A DNA stretch of 64,000 bases from Penelope pileata. Taxonomy: Eukaryota; Chordata; Aves; Galliformes; Cracidae. Below the pieces are notes generated by a model. The model was not told the origin of the DNA, did no database searches, and saw nothing but the letters and a program-made list of their open reading frames with translations. The position numbers and the translations under genes are program-made. The stretch is from assembly GCA_013396635.1 (NCBI GenBank), contig WBMW01000162.1, forward strand, positions 470,903-534,902. The letters run 5' to 3'. Of this stretch, positions 35,881 through 46,150 are shown one piece after another (the stretch's first letter is position 1; each line of letters begins with the position of its first letter).

Positions 35881-38398
35881 ATCACGTCTCCACCACACCT
35901 GCTGATGTGGCTTTCTCCCTCTGACTCACATGCACTATTTGGGACAATTTATTTCCTTCTTGAAGGAATAACCTCACCATCAGAAATGGCTTGAAATATT
36001 GTACTTTGTTTTCTGAGATCTCCATCCCCAGACACCTGAAGTACGTAGCTAACAGCAGCTTAATATTCAGCACATTCTCACAGAAGCCCTCGGAGGTATT
36101 TAGTCACTTAATGCTAAACACGTTCTTAACTCTTCTGCTGGAGGGTGTGCAAGAAGATGCTCACAACAGTGAGATCTTTTTATGGTAGTAGTAACAGATG
36201 GCTCAAACACCCCACAGAAGATGAGGCAGCCCAACACAGGCTGAGGTGTAAATTCAAGTGTCCATGCAGACAGGGTCTGTCTCTGGAGATGGAGGCCCTC
36301 AGCATCACTGCGGTCCCAAAAAATTCCCACCCACAGTAGGGCTGAGCTGCGATACCTCTCACATCTGCCTGTAGGACTGATGCCCCATGGCATTCACCCT
36401 GCACACCTCAGCTCACCAAGCCTGTAACTGACAGGGAGTCAGCAAAAAATGGGGAAAATTGCATCAGTCATGACATTTTTCATGTTTAACCCAATCTTTA
36501 TGACCACTCTTCTCCTCTTGGTGACTTTAAATTTGCAATTAAAGCCTCCGAAAATATGAAGGAAAAGGGGACATTTGTGTGGAGAACACTTAACACCGTG
36601 CAGTGGGTTGGAGGTTGGATTTATGGTTTCCTTATGAAACAAAATCCAGTTTTTGCTGAATAAAACCCAGTTGTTTGCACTGACTGCTTAAGCACTCTGT
36701 AACATTTAATCTAAAAAATGTCTCCAAATGACAGAGTTTGTCCCACACCTTCTGGTAATGGAAAATCCAGAGCACAAAAGATGCAGTTTTCTAAATTCAC
36801 AGTGTATTCTTGAGAAAACTAAACGAGTTTACCAAAATATCTAATTATGAAAAACTCTGGAGATTTTTCTAACTAGCCATAACTATAAACTATCTTGATC
36901 AGAATTTTTTTCTTTTTCTTTTTTAACTATGTTCATATCTCAGCTCATGAGAGCCATCTCCATGGTTTCAGATCTCAGGAACTAATAAACAAGAATTAGA
37001 AAATAATGAATATCTTTAACATTACTAAAAATCTTTTCCTGCTATATGCAAGACGATGTAAGAACAGAAAAAATCAAAAAAGTGGTATCAAATATAAATA
37101 GTCTAATATTTAAGATGCTTTAAATAATTCTCTTTTACCAAAAGTTGGGCTTATTTACTGCTTGCATCAGGCAGACTGAATTTTAATGCATTTTACCCTG
37201 TTGTTGTTTCATCTAATAAAAATGTCCTTAGCTCATGACAAACACAATGATGAAAACTGATGGCTTGATATGCAAACTTTGACCCACAGCGATAGCCTAC
37301 TATGTCACCAGCCGGGAAAATTCCAGGCGAAAACATTTTTGACAATAAGCAATAAAGGAATGGCATTCCAGGGAGGAACTCACACTTGAGGCTGACAACT
37401 AGGCGAGAGATTAAAAAGAAGAGAGAGTGAACGTTAATGACCTGGAATGCTCTGGAAGATATGTCTGGTTTAAGTATCATAAAATTACAAGAAAGAATGC
37501 AAACGTGATAAAACCCAAATACTTGTGAGACTCTAAAGGCTTTAAAAATTGAGAAATTAGCTAATATTACGCTTCTCCTCCATTGCATGCAATAATTTTA
37601 AATACGTCTTTATCAAATTTAAGAAGGAAAGCTTTGGTTGATCTTCAATTTCTGTCAGTTATGAATTTTCCTGGAAGGATGTCTTCTGCCTTGTTATTCC
37701 CTCAAGCTAACACCCTTTCTTCTCGACACCATTGAAGCTTAATCATATCCCTTTGTGCACTTAGACTGTACATGTCCACTATCCAAACTGCCAGTGCAGG
37801 GGCTGCCTCAGGTCCTGTCCCCATACAAAGCAGGACTTGTACATGACTCGCATTTTGGAGCTGATGGCAAAGCAGAAGCTGTAGTGAGGGGACTTGAAGG
37901 AGAGCGGCCAAAACACCACCTGTACCTGGAAGAGCATAGCGGTCTCTTTCAAATAAAGGACAAATAAATGACCAAAAGGGTATGGTTGAAGTACCATCTA
38001 ACTCAAACACACTGTGTTTCCCTTGGTATGTTCGGAAGATCGGCTTTGGTGGGTTACTGCCCTGCTGGAGTTTTGTCCCATGAATTTGCCTTATCACTTA
38101 CCAGAAACATGATTTTTTGCACTTACTGAGCAGTCTGCCTCAAGAAAGCTGATATTTTTCATACAAAGACAGAAGGATGACAATATTTTGAAGTCAGGAA
38201 TCAGAACTCATCTGAACTTCAGCAAAAGGAGTGCAAAGATCCCAAGGATGATGCTCAGGGTTGCCATCCAGCAAAACACCAAAGCTTGTGCTCTAGTGAA
38301 AGAGCAGTCTGGGATGTATGCAGAGATGTGCATAGAGATAAACACTCTCTGGACTCAAACCAGGGCCTGGGCCTACAAACCCACCTGAGTTCAAGAGG
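35881..38398. other. Single-copy AT-rich DNA, no gene recognised
   Basis: Two minus-strand frames of 131 codons (37193-37588 and 37702-38097) are rather long for AT-rich DNA. Neither shows a recognisable domain, and neither has a supporting promoter or splice context. The 37193 frame starts MQWRRS and is rich in F/C/L. No transposon is recognised. Confidence 0.5.
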
Positions 38399-38587
38399 AT
38401 GTCTCAATATTCTTCTAATTATCCTTCTCTGAAAACCTAGGCCTGCCTGCAATTTAGAGCAGAAGCTGANTGTCTCAATTCTCTATGACTCTCTATATTC
38501 TCTATATATATCCTCTATGTCTCAATATTCTTCTAATCATCCTTCTCCGAAAACCTAGGCCTACCTGCAATTTAGAGCAGAAGCTGA
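38399..38587. repeat. 71-bp direct duplication flanking an N
   Basis: Copy 1 (38399-38469) and copy 2 (38517-38587) differ at three bases. The unresolved base at 38470 lies exactly at the end of copy 1. Between the copies are 46 further bases of TCTCTATA-rich low complexity, starting with a partial third copy (TGTCTCAATTCT at 38471-38482). Placement of the N at the copy boundary suggests an imperfectly resolved repeat or a joined contig end. A real 118-bp-period tandem repeat is also possible. Confidence 0.92.
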
Positions 38588-41220
38588 AGATGTTTTGTAG
38601 GGATGAAGACTGTTAAAACAATTAGAAGTAGTGAGAGACACTTCAGAGTGGGTCCCACCAGCTTGCCCATTAGAAGTAGATGAATTATTAAGTTGTTTTG
38701 TGGACATTTGACCATGAAAGTGTTTCTCTTTCTTTCCGTCCTCCAGCTTCTGCAGTCCCTAAGCACTAGCATTTACTGAACTCTCTTTTCTTCCAAAGGA
38801 AAAAAAAAAAAAAAAGAGGAAAAATTGTACAAAAAAATAAATCCTGCTTTTGTTCTGGATAAAACTAGGTCAGCGTTTCCCATCCTCACTGTCAGTTTTC
38901 TGCAATGTGTTCCGTACAAAGCATCATCATTCCTGTGAAAGGTATTTATAAAGTGAGCTTTGACAAAACAATTGTATATTTTTTGCCAGAAAGGCTTTGG
39001 CATCTGTCACTGCCAGGAAAGATTTAAGATCTAGGTAGAATTTTCATCTCTCACAATGACTTGGCCTATATTGACTAGATCTAATATATCTGATGTTTTA
39101 AAAGCCCTAGTGCAGCGATGAACTATAAATTGCAGCTGATTAGAAATTCTCCTCCTCCACTGAAAAAAGTATAAATGTTTCCAGGATTTATTTTCACTCA
39201 TCATCCCCACAAATGCCCAGTTCTTTTTATTCAGAGGCAAGAAAATAGTACCGCATGGGAGTGGGATCATGCCAAAAGTAGAACCCCATGGGACAAGGGG
39301 GATGCCAAGAACACAGACTACCATGGGCAGGGGGCATGACAGCGGTTTTGCTGAAAGAAATGAGAGAGCATTTTAACCAGAACTGGGGGACAAAGATGAC
39401 TTTTTTTTTCAATTTCTTCATAACCTGCAGCCAACTGCTTAACCATGACCTCTTTCCTCACGCATTCCAGTGTAATTACACACAGAAAATGGAAACTTGG
39501 ATTTTAAAAATAAAAATATCTGCAATTTTCTTCGCATCTTTTTCAGCCTGCACCTCATCAGGACTAGTTAAGTCTTATCCTGCACACACAGAGCATTCAC
39601 TGTGGGGCATTTACTCCGCTGTGGTGACAAATAACCCGCTGGAAAGGCAATGGCTCCACTTACCCAATCTTCCCTCTTTGTTAGGAATATGCTGTGTCTG
39701 TAGCAGGCTCAGAGCCCCCTACCTGTTAGATGAAAGAGGATTTGCAAGTATAAGATGCAGCTGTGGTAGACACCATCAGTTCTCCAGTTAGATCATCCCT
39801 TAAAAGACAAATAAATAATGGTTATCTAATGTAGATACAGAAAACAAGCACAAAAGACCTACATCAGGCACTAAGGCAAAAGAAGAGCAGCCTGAGAGGC
39901 CTGGAGCTCACTAATATGTCTACATCTGATTAATAAAAGTGGGATGCAGGACTGGACAGGAATACAGGAAGAGCTGGAAAGCAGGGACATGCATAAGAGA
40001 ACAGGAGAACAGCAACAATAAAAATAAGAGCTGGATGAAGGGCCACAGGGCTGACATCAGTAGAAGCATTAGTAAAGACATCACAGCCTGGCCTGAACTT
40101 TCACTGAGGTTCTTGCTCTTGGAAAGAGTCAGGAGGAGATAGGATAAGACGTTCGAAGAAGAGAGGGAGGAAAAGCAGGGAGAGGTTCAGCACATCCCAC
40201 AGATCTGGAGACAAGGCAGGAGCCAGGACGCAGCTTTAAACTGGTTAATCACAAAAGCTTCAGCTGAACTGTCCTAAACCTAACATGCCACCAGAAAGCA
40301 TTCCTGCAGCCCTGTAATAGCTCAGCGTCGCTCACAAAAGCCACAGCACGTCCAGCAGAACAGCAAGGTTAGTCAGTAAATCAATACTATGTCAAATCCC
40401 AAAGTCAATCTGAGGCTGATTCATCTCTAAAAAACAGCTCCCATGTCTTCAAGCACAGCCGAATTCTTTACAGGAAAAAAGTCTCTGCTTCCCTTCGTGT
40501 TGTGAACAAGTAAATAAGTCTAGCAAAACCCAAACACAATTTGGCAGGATATAATACTTGTTGGAGATAATCCTACCTGCTGAAATTTCCTTTTAACCTC
40601 AGTGAAGACTCCAGTAGATGCTAAGTATAATCAGGACAGACACCAGTTCTCTCCCCCTGGAAAGAAGAGTGAACAGTCTTCAAAATATTAAACTTCCATC
40701 TCAGAGCATGGCAGCAAAGGAAAAGTTCTAGAAACGGTTACTTTGGGCAACTGCTGTGTGAAAATTTGGCTGGGTGATTTTGTCTGTGATAGGTCCCCCA
40801 GCGTAATAACAACATATTTCATCCCTGGCTGTTTGGGCGATGGAGAAGCGAGGTGTTCTCACACATTGCAGATTCCTGCTGCTGTAGTTTGTTGGGCTTC
40901 TCCTGAATACATGTTGGGCTGGGAAGGGCTGCGGTGTGGCTGTTGTCAGCATCTCTTGTTGGGTGAAATCCCCTCAGTACCACTTCTGCCACCCAACTTG
41001 AAAACTGCTCTCAAATAGTACAAGATGGGATTTACTGCTGTGGACATCTAAAGATGCACTTCACAATTGGCTTCCCCTCAGACTCCATGGAGAAGTTTTC
41101 TTTAAATGCCCATTAAGTTACACAGAGTATTTATTCAACTTCAATTAAAGCTCAGATCATGTACTAATTGTTAATTTTGTTGCTACAGAGCATGAGTTCC
41201 CTGATGATTAAAGAACCGAT
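38588..41220. other. Single-copy DNA with a 167-codon unrecognised frame
   Basis: An A16 run lies at 38800-38815. The plus-strand frame at 39288-39791 is the second longest in the window. It starts MGQGGCQEHR, has no domain or signal peptide I recognise, and is overlapped by minus-strand frames at 39031-39421. I regard it as a chance frame unless transcription is shown. No transposon is recognised. Confidence 0.5.
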
Positions 41221-41513
41221 ATTGTTATTATTAATTATCATTTGTAGCATGGAAGGCTCCAGTACGATTTCCCCTGCAGAGGTAGGTGCTGTGTACACCC
41301 TCCTGAAGAAACACCCTTGGCCCTCAAAAACTTAGAAATCTAAACAGACAGTGCAGACAAAAGAACCACCATTATCTGCCTTTTACAGATGGGGAACTGA
41401 GGCACAGAGAGATTAGGTGACTTGCCAACATCTGTGGAAGAATGGAGGATTAAACCTTGATCTCCTGAGTCCAAGTCTGGTGTTCAGTCACCGGACCAGC
41501 CTTCCTGCTCCTG
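41221..41513 (+). mobile_element. Ancient CORE-SINE (MIR type), nearly full length
   Basis: The 3' part reads ACAGATGGGGAACTGAGGCA, then GAGAGATTAGGTGACTTGCC and GATCTCCTGAGTCCAAGTCT. This is the order of the MIR/CORE-SINE consensus of amniotes. The 5' part (TTATTATTAATTATCATTTG, TAGCATGGAAGGCTCCAGTA, AGGTAGGTGCTGTGTACA, CTTAGAAATCTAA) matches blocks I recall from reptile/bird members of the same family. Such elements are old tRNA-derived SINEs, and near-complete copies are uncommon in birds. The copy is diverged but collinear. Subfamily assignment is from memory and should be checked. Confidence 0.85.
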
Positions 41514-41984
41514 CGAGTGTGTTGTTGCTATCAGCTGCTCAGTCTTTTTTCCTACCCGTTTCTACCTAATCCCTTTTCAAGGTAGCCCTCCAGGGACTGT
41601 TACTTATGTGGGTCAGGACTTGATGCAGCCATGCCAAGGAGGGACACGCTGCGTCTTCCTGCGGGCACCAGTGGCTCTGCTGGCAGGTGCCGCTGCTGGG
41701 TGGCATCGCAGGAACAAGGACTTACAAAGTCATTTCTAGCTTTGAGGCAGAAAACCTGTCACAAAACAGCCAGGCGGTAGGGAAAGAGGAAGGTGTTCAC
41801 TATGGCTTGCACTGCATCTGTATCTCCTGCCCCAGTGAAGCCGAAAGGGTGTACTCGTGTGGGAAGAAGTCTTTATGTAAGATGGGGCTGCAAGATAAGA
41901 AGAAAAATCTTGAAAGTATTATTTTGGGTGGATCCCTTGGCTGCTGTTGGTACTTATTTCTTGCTCTGCAATACCACCTGCAGG
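41514..41984. other. Single-copy DNA between SINE and CpG-dense patch
   Basis: No element or exon is recognised. GC rises towards the right. The 222-codon plus-strand frame starts here at 41793 and runs through the GC-rich patch to 42461, and a second frame (41687-42010) overlaps it. Confidence 0.5.
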
Positions 41985-42368
41985 CCCAGCCCAGGGCCGG
42001 GCACTGCTGAGGACAGGCAGCCCTACAGGCTGAGGGGGCAGGCCCCAGCCCTGGGGCCCCATGGCGGCCTTCTGCTTGCTACAGGGAGCTTGGATGATGC
42101 ACCGCTCATCAACACCTCCACGAACTGGCCCCTCGATGAACCAAGCCACGAGGCTCTTTCCCTCGCTGTGTGGGGAAGGCCATCCCTTTGTCCTCCACCA
42201 GCGAGCCAGGCGTTCGCACACAGACCCCAGCGGGGCTGCCCCGCTCCCCCAGCCCACGCCACGGCCCGGCCCTCGCCTCAACGCCTGTCACCCCGATTGC
42301 GGTGGGCGGGAGATCACAGGCGAGCGGCGGTATCTGCTCCGCAGACATCAGACAGCGTCGGAGCAAGG
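41985..42368 (+). promoter_or_regulatory. Short CpG-dense patch, possible unmethylated island
   Basis: GC rises sharply from about 41985. Between about 42200 and 42361 I count roughly 19 CpG dinucleotides (GCGAGC, GGCGTTCGCA, CACGCCACGGCCCGG, GGCGAGCGGCGG, GCGTCGG), against near absence in most of the window. It is too short to be a classical strong island but resembles the edge of a promoter or an orphan CpG island. A donor-like AAGG|GTAATC ends it at 42368/42369. The 222-codon frame (41793-42461, MFTMAC start) crosses it on the plus strand and other frames on the minus strand, as expected when stop codons are depleted by GC. I recognise no protein family in these frames. Confidence 0.5.
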
Positions 42369-45300
42369 GTAATCCATTTATTTTTAGAGAAGTTTTCCAC
42401 TCGGAGATCATACACACTGCAGATCACAGAAACACATGCAAGCATGAAATTTAATTTTTAAGAATTCTTTTCCTGGGGCTTCCATGTAAAGCGGCAGTGA
42501 ATGGGAAAAACTATAATCATGACAAGACAATTACAGAGGGTTTTTTTGCTAAGCATGAAAGTTTGAAAAAAAATGTTTAGGGAAAAGAAGGAGGAAAAAA
42601 CCCTAGAAAAGTCATTTTTGTCCAGTCGTCTTGTTCCAGTGAAGCAGAATTAGACATCACGTCACATAAGTAACTTTTTAAATAATAATCGGCTTTAAAG
42701 CACGCACGAAAAAAACCCATATGTTTGAGTTTGAACTACTTTTCCCCATTTGGCTCTTTTAGTGCCACAGCATGTATGCAAATGAGGGAACTGTCTGCAA
42801 CCTCCTAAATGCTGCAAAACACATGCACTTGTGCTTTTAGTATGAAAGGACTGGGAGACATACATTAGGATTTGTGGGATTATGGTGAGAAAGCAGGAGT
42901 GATAACTTTGATGTTCTTTTAAAAAAAAAAAAAGATGGTGAAAAGACAGAAAACTGCGAGTGGTTTTTCTCTTCTTGGCAAAGCCCCCCAGGAAAGAGCT
43001 AGCATGGAAAATGAATCCCCTCTCATCTTGCAGAGAGGCAATTCCTCCCGTTCAAGCCTAAGTTCACCGCCGCGGCAGTGCGGGGAGCTCAGACGCCGTG
43101 TGTCTGAGCCGTGCTTAGCCTGTGGATAAGCAGAGGGCTTGGTTTCTCCAACGGGCAGCCACAAAAACTTCTTAGGTAGCAAATATTCCCCGCAAAATAA
43201 ATACCTATTGTACATCCCAAAATGTAAAAGAGAGCCCGTTGTAAATCTGCGTGAGCGATGCGTGATCGCTGCTTCCATAGTCACATATGTGAGAATTTTA
43301 ACTGTGAGGGTGGATTCTAACTTATTTCTCATTAAATCCAGTCCTTAGCACAGATCTCTTCTGATACAGCAACAACTGCTTAGACACTTTCATAGCTGCC
43401 TGATTCATAACTGCATCGTCCCAGCAGCTTTAAGTAAGAAATAGAGATCCTGACGAAAAATAGTCCACCGATTCACAGCTGAGGGAACTGAGATGGAAGA
43501 AATTGCTCCAAAACTGTTTATTTGTCCTTAAAAGAGAGGCAGAGGCTTTAGCAGAGATCTCCTGGGAGGAAAACAGCAGAAAGCAGAAAGTCTGAAAGGT
43601 TTTACCTCGATTTGGCAGCACTGCAGCATCCCTCTGGGTCTCCCATTCCTGTGTTCAGCCACGGTCACGGGTGGGAACGCCACGCTCAGCTCTCCCGGGT
43701 CTAGAGACAACGCAGCAAAATGATTTGTCAAACTGTCAAAACTTACAGACATGGTAGAGGAGCAGACCGGGGAAATTTGGATAGACCGTGCCTTCACCCT
43801 GTCCTAATCTCGCCACTGGAGGCTGTAAACATGATGGGTAAAGTGACAGTCTGGCTACAAATCTGTCTGGCAGCTTCATTAGACATCTTTCGCCTGACTG
43901 ATTAAACTGCATTTAAGAACCACTTTCATTTTTTCGAGTCTTTTGTTTAAATTAAAAGGTCATGTTTTCAAGCGAGTGATCCGCTGCCCTCTCCAGTCTC
44001 CTGCCACAATACAGTAACATTAGTACCAGTGTTGCACAAAGCGGGGTGAATCAGAGCCACAGACACCAACAAATGTCGCAGCCAGCGGAGGTTGCAGAAA
44101 GGGGTTTTTGTCTGTTCGTTATGTGCCACAGCAGGGATACAAGCTTGAAAAGTCCCCCAGCCGCAGACTTGGACTGTTTGTGCTGGGGAACTCGCAAAGA
44201 GGATTCAGTACTTTTGCAAATGTACAAAAGCAGCCAGGATCGCGCAGCGCATCTCCTTGCACCTTGTTTTCACCGATGCCTTGCTACTCGGGAAGCAAAA
44301 GGGATTTTTGGTAGTTAGACAAAAAAATAATAATAATAATAAGAAAGCCCTGGGATCCAGGGCCTAATGCTGCCAAGTGCTGAGTGCCATCTGTTCCCAC
44401 CGGCTCCCAGTGGCCGCAGGATGTGGCCCCGGCACTGTGCAAGTGCCGCTGTCGCTGGGAGAGGCATCCTGGCTGCAATTCAGGCTTGGGCACGCTCTGC
44501 TTCTAACTAACCAAGCAGCAGCACTCAGGTAAGACGCAGAAATCAAAGGAGCTGAGCAAAAGGACTGGAAAGCATTTGCTTGGAGCGGCCCTGGCTTCCT
44601 GCTGGCATGAAAGAGGCAGCTCTGTGCCTGGCATGGGAGCCCACTCTGCACCAAGGGAGTATGAAGTGGACTAAATTCTCACTAGATACATATTTTATGG
44701 GCACAACTTACCCCTCCTATAGACGACTATACTCAACCCAGCATCCTTGTGTGCCCTACTACATACTCTAAATGTCAATTCTGCTAACCAAGAGTGTTAT
44801 AAACATGACTTACACTGAACTGTAGCCTGGATTTCAATATTCATTGTGTCCTGCATCAGACATGCTTCCTACCAGGCTGTTTTTTATAAATCTAATTGGG
44901 TCTGAACTTTGATTATGATATTGTGCACAATAATCCATTCTTGCACTAAATTCAATGGACAGCTACTTCCCTTCTTTTTCAGACACAATTAAATCCTTGA
45001 TAGTCACTGAGGTTCCCAAAACTTCACCAGAATTTCCCAAAAATAGTGCTTCTTCGTAATTGTGATTCGATCTCCAACAGCCATGGGTACATACCAGTAT
45101 CATAAGCACGACTCTGAATGCCCGCTGCATTTTTCACTTATTAAACGAGTTGAATGCAGGCTACATGTAACATCTACATTATTACTCTAAATTGAAGCTG
45201 GCTTTTCTGACCCGTTGGCATGGATGCTGCTGAAATCCTATAGTGTAACCTTTGCTTTAGGACAACTTTTCTCTAATTGATGTGCTAAGATTCACATGCA

Positions 45301-45944
45301 GGTATTGACAGCGGAAAAGACCCTTAAGCATTTTAAACTAAATCCTTGACATTTCTATCCCTTACAGTAAGTCCAATTATCCTCCCTGTGCTCTGTTCCC
45401 CAGTCAGAAATATGATACACAGAAGAAAACCCAGAATACACAGTAAAATTTTCCCAGCTACGTGGATTGCTATAAATAAGAGCAATGAATATGACCCAGC
45501 AAAAAGGAAGAACATTTTGGAAATCAACAGGGCTAGAGCAGTGTTTAAAGCTTTTCTGAATGGGCGTGCTTCTGCAAAGCCAGAAGAAAATTTGCTGTTG
45601 AGTGTTCATTTATAAAAAAGAAATAATCTTTCTTTCCCAATACCTAAGAGAAAGGCTTTTGAATGATCCTTTCCTTTTCTTTGCACTTTTTTCCAGAACT
45701 ATCTAACTATGAATAGGCACCACCATTCCAGTAAGCCGTCAGTTTGTGCTGCCAACAATTATATCAGCGACCCAGGACCTTACGTGTCATTTAATAGCTA
45801 CTTTCATAGAGGGGGAGATGAAAAGAACAGCTACAATAAGATGCAGTTAATTATGGATGTGTTTAGAAACAGTCTAATGAATAATAAACAATGTTTTATT
45901 TCCTGTGCCTATGACACAGTGGCAAATAATTAAGAATCAAAAGA
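42369..45944. other. Single-copy DNA, part CpG-enriched, no gene recognised
   Basis: To about 44.5 kb, CpG is commoner than elsewhere (for example CACCGCCGCGGCAGTGCGGG at about 43067, GCGTGAGCGATGCGTGATCG at about 43250). A perfect 8-bp hairpin GCTCAGAC-GCCGTGT-GTCTGAGC lies at 43087-43109. Low-complexity content is an A13 run at 42921-42933 and an AAT microsatellite at about 44324-44341. The 137-codon minus-strand frame at 42919-43332 is unrecognised. From 44.7 kb the DNA is AT-rich and featureless to my reading. Confidence 0.5.
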
Positions 45945-46150
45945 ATTCAAAGTATTAGGTAACAATCAGAAAACTCGTGCAAGATTTTTTTCCGCTCGAG
46001 TTTAATTGGTTCATTGTTCCCATGAACTATAAACCATGGGGTTGATAGCGGTGCTAAAGTTTACTTCTATAAAGGAAGATTAACATATTCGGGAACTTTA
46101 CCCTAATCCTTGTTTTGCGTTAACTCAAGCAGATTGGATTAGTAATTCTT
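45945..46150. promoter_or_regulatory. Candidate regulatory stretch with facing TAATCC motifs
   Basis: CTAATCC at 46103-46109 and its exact inverse GGATTAG at 46136-46142 are the K50 homeodomain (OTX/PITX-type) core TAATCC in opposite orientations, 26 bp apart. A SOX-like CATTGTTCC lies at about 46012 and a TAATT follows the second motif. Several isolated CpGs (CTCGTGC, CCGCTCGAG, AGCGGT, TTCGGG, TGCGTT) persist in AT-rich DNA. Together these are suggestive of a conserved enhancer, but this is inference from motifs only. Confidence 0.25.

Noticed and set aside
41793..42461. 222-codon plus-strand frame, the longest in the window, as a gene
   Set aside because: It has no domain or family I recognise, it overlaps frames on the opposite strand, and its length is explained by depletion of stop codons in the GC-rich patch. 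Kept only as a finding about the CpG-dense region.
43470..43515. MIR-like core (CACAGCTGAGGGAACTGAGA)
   Set aside because: Only about 40 bp resembles the consensus and the flanks do not continue it, so it is too weak to annotate.
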